DNA of 55,097 nucleotides from Bacteroidota bacterium. Lineage in GTDB: Bacteria; Bacteroidota; Bacteroidia; CAILMK01; JAAYUY01. The DNA lies in the NCBI GenBank assembly GCA_016776505.1, contig JADHTG010000015.1, positions 1 to 55,097 on the forward strand, in the 5' to 3' direction. The notes beneath the pieces were generated by a model. The model was not told the DNA's origin. It searched no databases and saw nothing but the letters and a program-made list of their open reading frames with translations. A program made the translations under genes and the position numbers. Positions 36,191 to 43,817 of the stretch are shown here, one piece after another (within the stretch, counting starts at the first letter, position 1; every line of letters begins with the position of its first letter).

Positions 36191-37354
36191 TTGAGAAAGC
36201 CCGAACCAACCAGGGTAACCAAACCTGCTCCACCTGCTAAAAAGAATAAAAAATCATTCAGTATTATAAGCATTATTGTTTTATGTCTTATTTGTGGTTT
36301 TTCATTGGGTTGGTATTTGGATTTGACTAAAAGCAAAAGCATTGTTTTAAAGCGCTATAAAAAAGAAGTAAAGCAGGAAATTGAAAATAAAAAGCATTCC
36401 GTGCAAATCAAGGATACCAGTTCAATGCCATTCATTAATCCCATTTCTTTTTTATACTCACGCGTTCCAATGCAATTCGATGAATTGAAAAGTTTCAAAC
36501 CACAGGTGTATCATTACATTCTCGAAGCCTGTAAAGACAATTCAGTTGAAATAGTTTCAGTATACTTCAGGGATTTGAATAATGGATTGTGGTTTGGCAT
36601 TAATGAACGGGAAAAATTTTCTCCTGCAAGTTTATATAAGGTCCCTGTTTTAATTGCAATACTTAAAAAAGCTCAATCTGATTCGTCCATTCTAAAGGAA
36701 AAAATAGTATATGTTGAAAGTGATAATGAAACGGTGTTATTGAGGAAGGAAGGAATTGACATGCCAAGGACTAAAATGCTTCCACTTCATGAATATTCTG
36801 TGGAGGAACTAATACACCATATGATTGTTTATTCAGATAATGATGCTACTGTTATGCTTATTGATAAAATGAGTCATGATTATTTAAGGCAGGTAAAAAA
36901 GGACCTTGGTTTTATCGATCCTTTAAATCTGACAGCTGAGTCAAATTATATTACCGTTAAGGCCTATTCTACTTTTTTTCGGGTGCTTTTTAATGCTTCC
37001 TATCTGAATAAGAAATACTCCAATATGGCTTTAGAAATTCTTTCCAGGGCTGAGTATCCATATGGTATTAGAGCTGCCATACCTGACCGGATAGTAATCA
37101 GTCATAAATTCGGAGAAAGAGATCATTTCACATCACCCTATCATGCCCAAATCAGGCAGTTGCATCATGTGGCAATTGTATATTATCCGTGGAAACCATT
37201 TCTTTTGAATATCATGACCAAAGGAGATGATCGGGTGAAATTACAAAAAGTAATCCAGGACATTGCAGAGATTATATACACGGAAGTCGACAGGCAGGTC
37301 CGGTTGATGCCCAAAAATAATTTGGATAAGGATAAAGAAAGGGACGAGGATTAA
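36191..37354 (+). CDS. Class A beta-lactamase-like serine hydrolase, membrane-anchored
   Basis: 387 aa. A basic N-terminus precedes one transmembrane helix (about 24-44), so the enzyme faces the periplasm as a type II membrane protein. Catalytic signatures are S147-L-Y-K150 (SxxK), SDN at 215-217, and KFG at 306-308 (KTG-equivalent). This matches PF13354-type serine hydrolases. True lactamase activity is uncertain because the third motif is KFG and no clear omega-loop ExxLN was found. A peptidoglycan or peptide hydrolase is an alternative. The start is TTG at 36191 because the next in-frame ATG would remove the anchor. Confidence 0.75.
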   Translation: MRKPEPTRVTKPAPPAKKNKKSFSIISIIVLCLICGFSLGWYLDLTKSKSIVLKRYKKEVKQEIENKKHSVQIKDTSSMPFINPISFLYSRVPMQFDELKSFKPQVYHYILEACKDNSVEIVSVYFRDLNNGLWFGINEREKFSPASLYKVPVLIAILKKAQSDSSILKEKIVYVESDNETVLLRKEGIDMPRTKMLPLHEYSVEELIHHMIVYSDNDATVMLIDKMSHDYLRQVKKDLGFIDPLNLTAESNYITVKAYSTFFRVLFNASYLNKKYSNMALEILSRAEYPYGIRAAIPDRIVISHKFGERDHFTSPYHAQIRQLHHVAIVYYPWKPFLLNIMTKGDDRVKLQKVIQDIAEIIYTEVDRQVRLMPKNNLDKDKERDED

Positions 37355-37359
37355 ATGAA

Positions 37360-37842
37360 TTAGTTTGATTTCATCAAATTAACATGACATAAGGGATAGG
37401 GGTATTTTGAGGGAAATATAACCATAATGGATCCGGATATTTTATTTTCTTTCATGTTGAATGGAATTGTAAAATTACGTTCATCATGCGGATCAGTATC
37501 AACAATATGACCCTTGATTTCACCATTTTTAATAATGTAATCCGTTTTTATATTCAGCCATTTACCTAATTTCCCCCGATTAATTTCAAGCTCAGCATTC
37601 TCAATGGAAGCATTCCCAATGGAGCCATTTACCTTATGATCATCAGAAATTTCAAGTTGAAGTAAAATATGATCATGGGATTCAAAACGAAACTCATTAT
37701 CAGCAGGGTATCGTATTGAGACTTTTACATTTTCCTTCCATGTACCCGCACACTCTTTGGGAATGCTATCATTTGAACAGGCTTGAAATAATAAAAATCC
37801 GAATAGCAACAAATTGTATATTGCATTTGATAGATACTTCAT
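37360..37842 (-). CDS. Putative lipoprotein of unknown function
   Basis: 160 aa with a signal peptide ending at lipobox cysteine C22 (LLFQACSN). The mature part is beta-rich (VSIRYPADNEFRFES, ILLQLEISDDHKVNGSIGNA and IPFNMKENKISGSIMVIF), suggesting a small beta-barrel or sandwich. No family recognised. Convergent with the serine hydrolase, 5 nt between stops. Confidence 0.7.
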   Translation of the reverse strand: MKYLSNAIYNLLLFGFLLFQACSNDSIPKECAGTWKENVKVSIRYPADNEFRFESHDHILLQLEISDDHKVNGSIGNASIENAELEINRGKLGKWLNIKTDYIIKNGEIKGHIVDTDPHDERNFTIPFNMKENKISGSIMVIFPSKYPYPLCHVNLMKSN

Positions 37843-38223
37843 GATGTATAATTAGTTTTACTTCAAATTTAATAATCGCTATTCAATCAGATACTTTTAA
37901 ATCAAAATGTTTTTGGAGAAAATTCCTAATCAAAAATTTTCAAATCATTAATTATAAGCAGCAAAAAGCTGCATTGTTTTGAATATTCTGACATTTATTT
38001 AAAATAATTATCAACATATTCAATATTAAAAATGATTTTTAGCATGATCTCATCGTCTATGATTTTACATTCAAATTAGGATGAAAATATGAAAATTAAA
38101 ACTGCATTGGCAATTTTATATGCCGAAAAATTGAACAATGGGATAGTAAATTAAATTAATATAAATACTTTTGAAAGCTATATTCAATTAGATTTAAATT
38201 AATCAATAATTAAAATTAAAACT
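37843..38223. other. AT-rich divergent intergenic stretch
   Basis: 381 nt. On the minus strand TAAATTTG (37864-37871) is a -7 element for the lipoprotein to the left. On the plus strand TACTTTTG (38166-38173) is one for the YD-repeat lipoprotein. A 21-codon frame at 38089-38154 is not convincing. Confidence 0.5.
38166..38173 (+). promoter_or_regulatory. -7 element of the YD-repeat lipoprotein gene
   Basis: TACTTTTG matches TAnnTTTG exactly, 50 nt before the ATG. Confidence 0.4.
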
Positions 38224-39051
38224 ATGAAAAAACTATTTGTAATTCTGACTGTAATTCTCTTTCTCAGTAATTGTAATACAGTTAACAGCGATCTTGCATC
38301 TCTCATGTTAGCTGGAAAAATCAAAACTCTAGTTACCTATGCCTATACAGTATTAGAAGATTTCAATACGGTGAACAAGTCCGTGTTATTGGGATTTGAA
38401 ACCAGCAATTTTGATAAAAGTGGCAATTTGATTGATCACACGGTTTCTGATGCACTCGGGGTCATGGCAAGCAGGACAGACTACAAATACGATGGAGATG
38501 GTAGGAAAACGGAGGAAGTTAGCTATGCGTTTACAGGTGACATTTCAGGGACTGTCACTTTTACGTATAATGCTGATGGATACCTTGATGAAGAAAAAAA
38601 CTTCAGTGCCAGTGGAGATTTGCTGTCAAAAAATAAGTATAGTTATGATTCAGATGGGAATTTACTGGAAAAAACCTTATTGTCTCCGAATGATAAGCTA
38701 TTATCTTATTTAATGTATAAATATGATAAGAAAGGAAACATGACTCAATATGAAACCTTTAATGCTGAAGGAACTGTCATTTCCAAACGGATGTTTGTAT
38801 ACGATAAGAAAGGTCAAAAGACAGAAGAAACATCATACAATAATGAAGGCAAAGTCGATGCAAAATTTGTGTACACCTATGATAATCAAGGCAATATATT
38901 AACTCAACACAATTATGGTTTTATGGGTACATTAGAAACAGCCATCGAAAATGAATACACCTACGATAAAAAAGGAAACTGGACTGTAAATATTATGAGG
39001 ACAAATTCCAAACCCACTGCCTATCTGGAAAGAAACCTGAGCTATTATTAG
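38224..39051 (+). CDS. Lipoprotein with RHS/YD-like repeats
   Basis: 275 aa with a lipoprotein signal peptide (C17 in LFLSNCNTV). Residues about 85-270 carry seven YD-type repeats of roughly 28 residues, each with Y-(D/N)-x2-G, for example KYDGDGRKTEE, SYDSDGNLLEK, VYDKKGQKTEE and TYDKKGNWTVN. RHS/YD repeats form beta-solenoid shells in toxins, but here no toxin domain follows and the protein ends LERNLSYY. It is probably a cell-surface carbohydrate- or protein-binding lipoprotein. Independent transcription is suggested by the upstream -7 element. Confidence 0.75.
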   Translation: MKKLFVILTVILFLSNCNTVNSDLASLMLAGKIKTLVTYAYTVLEDFNTVNKSVLLGFETSNFDKSGNLIDHTVSDALGVMASRTDYKYDGDGRKTEEVSYAFTGDISGTVTFTYNADGYLDEEKNFSASGDLLSKNKYSYDSDGNLLEKTLLSPNDKLLSYLMYKYDKKGNMTQYETFNAEGTVISKRMFVYDKKGQKTEETSYNNEGKVDAKFVYTYDNQGNILTQHNYGFMGTLETAIENEYTYDKKGNWTVNIMRTNSKPTAYLERNLSYY

Positions 39052-39172
39052 GATTAATAAATTGGATATTACCGGATGATTTTGACCGGTTGAATGGTTG
39101 ACATAAATGGATGCATTAAAATTCTTTATTATGGAGGATAAAGGGAACTTCACTTTCCTTTCAAATAGAGAT

Positions 39173-39868
39173 CTATCCTGCAGTGCTTATTGCTTCAATC
39201 AGTTTTTTATTCAAAAGGGAGATTTCACTTCCGTCCATTTCTATTAAACCGTCATGTCTGAATTCTGATAAGATTCGTATCACATTTTCAGTAGTCATTT
39301 CAATTAAACCTGCAATTTCCTTACGTGCGAGGGGTAAAATATATTCATCCTTATGATATACTTCATCTGAAAAATAAAGTAAAAGAAGAGCGATCCTGCC
39401 TCTCAGATTCCTGGAACATAAGCTAATGCGGGTATCTAGAATACCATCTACTGCAAGACTCATTTTATCCAATATATCAAGTGCAAAAACTCCATTATTT
39501 TCAATGAGTTTCTTCAATGCGGGAACATTGATAAAACACAAAGTCGAATTTTCAATTGTTGCAATGGAATATTGGTAATTTGTATTCGAAAACATAGAAA
39601 GAAAGCCGATAAAGTCCTGGGGTTTTGCAACGCTAAGAATATGATCCTTTCCATCAAGACCTGTCTTGAAAAGCTTTACCAATCCGGTTTTAATGTATAA
39701 AAAATCATTAATTGTATCTCCTTCATTAACTACTATCTCTCCCTTTTGATATATTTTCTCGATTTTGAATTGATCCAGAAAATCCAATTCAGAATCATTT
39801 AACTTGTTAAAAACCAATGACTTGAACAAGCAATTAGTGCAATTTGTTTTTTGAATTACTTCTGGCAT
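39173..39868 (-). CDS. Crp/Fnr-family transcriptional regulator
   Basis: 231 aa from the ATG at 39866-39868. In-frame ATG (39886) and TTG (39898) starts exist upstream but add only a poorly conserved piece. The cyclic-nucleotide-like sensor domain (about 20-130, with VNEGDTINDFLYIKTGLVKL) is followed by a winged HTH (LARKEIAGLIEMTTENVIRILSEFRHDGLIEM). Cysteines near the N-terminus, NCTNC, recall Fnr-type Fe-S sensors, but only this CxxC pair is there, so the effector is open. It is divergent from the sulfide-oxidation genes with a Fnr-like palindrome between, which makes it the probable regulator of that operon. Confidence 0.85.
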   Translation of the reverse strand: MPEVIQKTNCTNCLFKSLVFNKLNDSELDFLDQFKIEKIYQKGEIVVNEGDTINDFLYIKTGLVKLFKTGLDGKDHILSVAKPQDFIGFLSMFSNTNYQYSIATIENSTLCFINVPALKKLIENNGVFALDILDKMSLAVDGILDTRISLCSRNLRGRIALLLLYFSDEVYHKDEYILPLARKEIAGLIEMTTENVIRILSEFRHDGLIEMDGSEISLLNKKLIEAISTAG

Positions 39869-39900
39869 TCTGAATTTTAATAACATGTTACATAACAAAA

Positions 39901-39914
39901 ATGATATATATCAT
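39901..39914. promoter_or_regulatory. Fnr/Crp-type operator in the divergent intergenic region
   Basis: ATGATATATATCAT is a perfect 14-nt palindrome that contains the TGAT-N4-ATCA core of the Fnr consensus. It lies 33 nt upstream of the Crp/Fnr start and 105 nt upstream of the SQR start. A second palindrome, TAACATGTTA, is at 39881-39890. Confidence 0.55.
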
Positions 39915-40019
39915 AATGATGTTATAGGACTACACCATCAATTGAACCAATTTTGCACTGAAATTTAAAACTGATTCACAGAATTGGAATATAACAAATA
40001 TAATTAATAAATCGCTTCA

Positions 40020-41255
40020 ATGAAAAGATTGCTGATATTAGGTGCAGGTACTGCCGGTACTATCATGGCCAACAAGATGAGAAAAGATCTGCCGAGAGAT
40101 GAGTGGGATATCACTGTCGTTGATCAGTTTAAAACACACTACTATCAACCTGGATTTCTATTTATTCCTTTCGGGATTTATAAGGAAAAAGATGTCATAA
40201 AGCAAAAAAGTGATTTTTTCCCTATTGGAACCCATGTGATTTATGCAAAAATTGATCGAATTAAGCCTGAAAATAATCAGGTGATATTAGATGATGGAGT
40301 GGCTCTAAATTATGATTACCTGATTATTGCAACTGGAACAAAAGTTTGTCCAGAAGAAACTCCTGGTATGAAAGAAGATTTATGGTATAAAAATATATTT
40401 GACTTTTATACCATTGAAGGAGCTAAAGCATTAGCTGATTTCTTTCGGACTTGGAAAGGAGGAAAGCTGGTCATTAATATTGCTGAATTACCTTATAAAT
40501 GTCCTGTTGCACCACTTGAGTTTGCATTCTATGCGGATGCATTTTTTGCCGATCGGGGCCTCAGGGATCAGGTGGAAATCTCTTATGTTACTCCCATGCC
40601 CGGAGCATTTACCAAGCCCAGGGCCTCAAAAATGTTGGGAGGTTTGTTGGAACAAAAAAACATACAAGTGATTCCGGATTTTTATCTGGAAAAAGTAGAT
40701 AATGAAAATAAAAAAATTATTTCTTATGATGAGATCGAAGTTCCTTTTGACTGCCTGGTAAGCATACCTGTAAATATGGGTGATAAAATGATAGAAAGAA
40801 GCGGGATGGGAGATGACCTGAATTTTGTTCCGACCAATAAACATAGCTTACAATCGCTGAAACATGAAAATATTTTTGTCATTGGAGACGCTACTAATTT
40901 ACCGACATCAAAAGCGGGTTCCGTGGCTCATTTTGAGGCTGACGTTTTACATGAAAACTTAATGGCTGCCATTGAAGGAAGGGAATTTACTGCCAGTTTT
41001 GACGGACATGCCAATTGCTATATAGAAACCGGATACGGGAAAGGAACCTTAATAGATTTTAATTATGATACTGAACCATTGGCAGGTTCATTTCCATTTC
41101 CCGGATTGGGGCCATTTAGTTTGCTGAAAGAAAGCAGGATGAATCATTACGGAAAAATGATTTTTAGATGGATATATTGGCATATTCTTATTAAGGGAAA
41201 GGAAATGCCTATTTCTACTGAAATGCAAATGGCAGGAAAGAAAATTAATCTTTAA
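40020..41255 (+). CDS. Sulfide:quinone oxidoreductase-like flavoprotein
   Basis: 411 aa, a flavin disulfide reductase fold. The FAD-binding N-terminus is ILGAGTAGTIMANKM, the second nucleotide motif region is YLIIATGTKVCPEETPG, and the C-terminal FAD motif is IFVIGDATNLPTSKAGSVAH. Cysteines at 110, 161 (PYKCPVAPLEF) and 333 lie where SQRs carry their redox-active and sulfur-binding cysteines. The enzyme would oxidise sulfide to sulfane sulfur or polysulfide and reduce a quinone at the membrane. An amphipathic C-terminal helix (MIFRWIYWHILIKG) fits monotopic membrane association. Sulfide oxidation is inferred from motifs and operon context; a related NADH- or ferredoxin-linked role is the alternative. 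It heads a four-gene operon. Confidence 0.85.
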   Translation: MKRLLILGAGTAGTIMANKMRKDLPRDEWDITVVDQFKTHYYQPGFLFIPFGIYKEKDVIKQKSDFFPIGTHVIYAKIDRIKPENNQVILDDGVALNYDYLIIATGTKVCPEETPGMKEDLWYKNIFDFYTIEGAKALADFFRTWKGGKLVINIAELPYKCPVAPLEFAFYADAFFADRGLRDQVEISYVTPMPGAFTKPRASKMLGGLLEQKNIQVIPDFYLEKVDNENKKIISYDEIEVPFDCLVSIPVNMGDKMIERSGMGDDLNFVPTNKHSLQSLKHENIFVIGDATNLPTSKAGSVAHFEADVLHENLMAAIEGREFTASFDGHANCYIETGYGKGTLIDFNYDTEPLAGSFPFPGLGPFSLLKESRMNHYGKMIFRWIYWHILIKGKEMPISTEMQMAGKKINL

Positions 41256-41265
41256 ATCCGGTATA

Positions 41266-41946
41266 ATGACTGAAATGAATATTCAGGAGCAGATAGATGG
41301 TATTAACAGGAAATTGGATCTTTTGCTGGAAGAACAACAAATTCAGAAGCAGAAAAGACAAGAGGTAGAGGATTTAGTGAAAGATGTCTCTATAATAGGG
41401 AACGATTTTGTAAAATCTACTGTATTTGAACTGGATCAAGCTGGAGTGGAACTCGATGGAGAAGCTCTTAAATCGTTAATATTCAGACTGATCAGAAATG
41501 TTGACACCATTAATGAAATGATTGAAATGCTCGAGAGTGCCAGTGATTTAGTAAGAGATCTTGGTCCGATAGTCCAGCAAATGGGTCTTGATGGCATTCA
41601 TAAAATGAGCGAATTTGAGCAAAAAGGATATTTTGCATTTGCCCGGGAAGCATCTCAGATCGCAGAAAATGTGGTAAGTAATTTTACCGCAGAAGATGTT
41701 CGCCTCCTGGCAGAAAATGTAGTGACCATACTACAAACAGTTAAAAACCTGACTCAGCCAGATATGATGGACGCATTGAATAATGCTGTAAATGTGTATA
41801 AAAATCTGGATCCTCAGAATGTGCAGGAGGTATCTCTCTGGAAAGCATTTCGAATGATGAACTCACCCGATATGAAAAGAGGGATAGGTTTTATGCTGAC
41901 ATTTTTAAAGAATATAGCACAGGAAACAAGGATTTCAAGAAATTAA
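41266..41946 (+). CDS. DUF1641 domain protein
   Basis: 226 aa, helical, soluble. It begins with a coiled coil (MNIQEQIDGINRKLDLLLEE) and later has the DUF1641 motif pattern (IGFMLTFLKNIAQE near the C-terminus; FEQKGYFAFAREASQIAENV in the middle). The function of DUF1641 is unknown, but the family is repeatedly found with SQR-type flavoproteins and formate-dehydrogenase genes. It starts 10 nt after the SQR stop. A scaffold or partner of SQR at the membrane is a reasonable inference; no cysteines or catalytic residues were noted. Confidence 0.75.
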   Translation: MTEMNIQEQIDGINRKLDLLLEEQQIQKQKRQEVEDLVKDVSIIGNDFVKSTVFELDQAGVELDGEALKSLIFRLIRNVDTINEMIEMLESASDLVRDLGPIVQQMGLDGIHKMSEFEQKGYFAFAREASQIAENVVSNFTAEDVRLLAENVVTILQTVKNLTQPDMMDALNNAVNVYKNLDPQNVQEVSLWKAFRMMNSPDMKRGIGFMLTFLKNIAQETRISRN

Positions 41947-41999
41947 AACAGAAAATTTTATAATCGAACATATAGTTAAACAATTAAATTAATAAGAAG

Positions 42000-42311
42000 A
42001 TGACACTAAAAACAATTACGGGTATAGTAGTAGAACTTAATGAAGATGGATATATGACAAATCCTTCCGAATGGTCCAAGGATATTGCAATTGAGCTTGC
42101 AAAAGAAGAGGGAATTGAATTAACGGAAAAACATTTTGAGATAATTGATTTTCTACGTAAAAAACATGGGGATGGTGTTACAATTACCATCCGGGCTGTT
42201 GGTAAATCGGGTATTGTGGATATCAAGGGATTCTATGAACTTTTTCCGGGAGGTCCACTTAAAAAATCAAGCAGGATAGCCGGCATTCCAAAACCAGCAA
42301 GCTGTGTATGA
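42000..42311 (+). CDS. DsrC/TusE-family sulfur-carrier protein
   Basis: 103 aa, the usual size. The C-terminal arm is FPGGPLKKSSRIAGIPKPAS followed by the penultimate cysteine and V. DsrC proteins usually end in ...AC(K/R)xAGxPKPxGC(V/I), with two cysteines 10 residues apart. Here the first is replaced by serine (KSSRIAG), so only the penultimate cysteine remains, as in TusE-type relatives. The N-terminal helical body (EWSKDIAIELAKEEGIELTE) is also typical. The protein likely carries a persulfide on its C-terminal cysteine, received from SQR or DsrE2. It starts 53 nt after DUF1641. Confidence 0.85.
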   Translation: MTLKTITGIVVELNEDGYMTNPSEWSKDIAIELAKEEGIELTEKHFEIIDFLRKKHGDGVTITIRAVGKSGIVDIKGFYELFPGGPLKKSSRIAGIPKPASCV

Positions 42312-42407
42312 TGAAAAAAACCAGGATCTATTCCTTTTCAATTGAGTTGATTAGGAGTGAAAGCTGGTCTTAGATGTAAAAAATCAAATAATTTTAATAA
42401 GAATATT

Positions 42408-42911
42408 ATGGAAAATAAAAAAGATCATCCCTTGAAGAAAGTATTTATTATTTGTTCAAAGGGTACTATTGAAGATGTGTATGCCGCTTTGGTGATGACA
42501 AATGGAGCTGTTATGGAAGGTATAGAAGCCAAAATCTTTTTTACCTTTTTCGGGCTGGATGCAATCACTAAAAAGCAAATGAAAAAGTTAAAAACAGCTG
42601 TTGTTGGCAATCCCGCTATGAGAATGCCGGGGGGAATCCCTTTTCCAACAATTCTGGGTGTAATTCCAGGTGTGGAAGCAGGTGTGTCAGCCATGATGAA
42701 GAGCCAGATGGATAAACTGGACATACCCCGGGTAGATGAATTTTTGGATATGATCGTTGCTGGAGGTGGTGAAATATACGGCTGCAAATTAGCTGCTGAT
42801 ATGTTTAAACTGAAGAAAGAGGATTTGTGTGAACAGGTAAAATCAATTATCACTGTTGGCGAATTGTATGAAATGGCAGGGGGTGAAGGCTCGCAAATAG
42901 TCTTTGTTTAA
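42408..42911 (+). CDS. DsrE2-like sulfurtransferase (DsrE/F/H-like)
   Basis: 167 aa from the ATG at 42408-42410; a GTG start at 42357 would add 17 unconserved residues. Motifs match the DsrE2 family: ICSKGTIEDVYAALVMTNGA, IFFTFFGLDAI, MPGGIPFP and GGEIYGCKLAADMF. The cysteine in YGCKLAAD aligns with the persulfide-bearing cysteine of DsrE2. Such proteins relay sulfane sulfur, often to TusA or DsrC. No transmembrane helix is obvious, although some DsrE2 proteins have one. It starts 96 nt after the DsrC-like gene. Confidence 0.85.
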   Translation: MENKKDHPLKKVFIICSKGTIEDVYAALVMTNGAVMEGIEAKIFFTFFGLDAITKKQMKKLKTAVVGNPAMRMPGGIPFPTILGVIPGVEAGVSAMMKSQMDKLDIPRVDEFLDMIVAGGGEIYGCKLAADMFKLKKEDLCEQVKSIITVGELYEMAGGEGSQIVFV

Positions 42912-42935
42912 GTTTATTCTTTTAAATAGTTTTTT

Positions 42936-42968
42936 ACCTGTCAGGAATTTCTTTTCTGACAGGTTTTC
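42936..42968 (+). terminator. Rho-independent terminator of the sulfur operon
   Basis: ACCTGTCAG (42936-42944) pairs exactly with CTGACAGGT (42956-42964), followed by TTTCTTTG. It lies 25 nt after the dsrE2-like stop. Confidence 0.75.
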
Positions 42969-43017
42969 TTTGTAATATCCCAAATTTAGAACTGTTGAAT
43001 TGTTGTCAGATTTGGCT

Positions 43018-43047
43018 TTGATTAAATATACAGTTTATCTACCTTCG
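43018..43047 (+). promoter_or_regulatory. Possible promoter of rnhB
   Basis: TTG (43018-43020), then exactly 19 nt, then TACCTTCG (43040-43047), one base off the -7 consensus. The predicted start would fall at or near the ATG at 43053, implying a leaderless or very short-leader transcript. Confidence 0.35.
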
Positions 43048-43052
43048 ATGTA

Positions 43053-43664
43053 ATGGGCAATCTGAGGTCATATTACCTGGAAGGAAGGATAGAAGCAGGT
43101 ATTGATGAAGCAGGGCGTGGCTGTTTGGCCGGTCCAGTAGTTGCTGCTGCAGTCATTCTCCCGGAAGAATTTGGCCATCCATTATTGAACGATTCCAAAA
43201 AGCTGTCTGAAAAGGATCGTTTGGAACTGGAAACCATAATAAAAGACGAAGCTATTTCTTTCGCGACAGGCGAGGTCGACAACCACGGAATTGATCACAT
43301 GAATATCCTAAAAGCATCTCATCGGGCCATGAACAGGGCTGTACAACTCTTAAGTCCTGAACCGGATTTTCTTTTAATAGACGGCAATATGTTCACACCG
43401 GAAACAGAAATTCCTTTTATTTGCATTGTTAAAGGAGATGGGAAGTACAATTCAATTGCAGCTGCATCAATCCTGGCAAAAACCTACAGAGACAGGATGA
43501 TGAGGAAACTCCACGATGATTTCCCAGCATACAACTGGGCTCAAAATAAAGGCTACCCTACCCCTGAACACAAACGAGCAATTCTGACCCACGGTATTAC
43601 AAAATTTCACAGGCAAAGTTTCAGGCTGCTCGATAATGAAAAGCAGCTGAAGATTGCATTCTGA
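43053..43664 (+). CDS. rnhB: Ribonuclease HII
   Basis: 203 aa. Catalytic motifs are GIDEAGRG (D18, E19) and LLIDGN (D110), plus IAAASILAKTYRDRMM and HKRAILTHGITKFHRQSF. RNase HII removes RNA from RNA-DNA hybrids, including single misincorporated ribonucleotides. It stands alone, following the sulfur operon's terminator. The window encodes both RNase HI and HII. Confidence 0.95.
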   Translation: MGNLRSYYLEGRIEAGIDEAGRGCLAGPVVAAAVILPEEFGHPLLNDSKKLSEKDRLELETIIKDEAISFATGEVDNHGIDHMNILKASHRAMNRAVQLLSPEPDFLLIDGNMFTPETEIPFICIVKGDGKYNSIAAASILAKTYRDRMMRKLHDDFPAYNWAQNKGYPTPEHKRAILTHGITKFHRQSFRLLDNEKQLKIAF

Positions 43665-43693
43665 CAATTGAACGTAATATCTTATTTGTGTCT

Positions 43694-43723
43694 CATCAGC
43701 GTCTCCTGGAAGGGACGCTGATG
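43694..43723. terminator. Hairpin between rnhB and the PLD-like gene
   Basis: CATCAGCGTC (43694-43703) pairs exactly with GACGCTGATG (43714-43723), a 10-bp stem in the gap between convergent genes. A U-tract is not immediate, so it may be a factor-dependent terminator or a short repeat. Confidence 0.5.
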
Positions 43724-43817
43724 CAGTTGATATTTTGTAATTTTTTATCTATGTTTCGTAGTCCCTTTACACGACTCCCGCACTACAGAATACGATTAGG
43801 GATTCGGTTTTTATTTA

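Noticed and set aside
36191..37354. Calling the serine hydrolase an antibiotic-resistance beta-lactamase
   Set aside because: The third motif is KFG and the omega-loop glutamate is not clear; it is membrane-anchored and without a resistance context.
38089..38154. A 21-codon frame in the 37843-38223 gap
   Set aside because: Short, no conserved feature; likely chance in AT-rich DNA.
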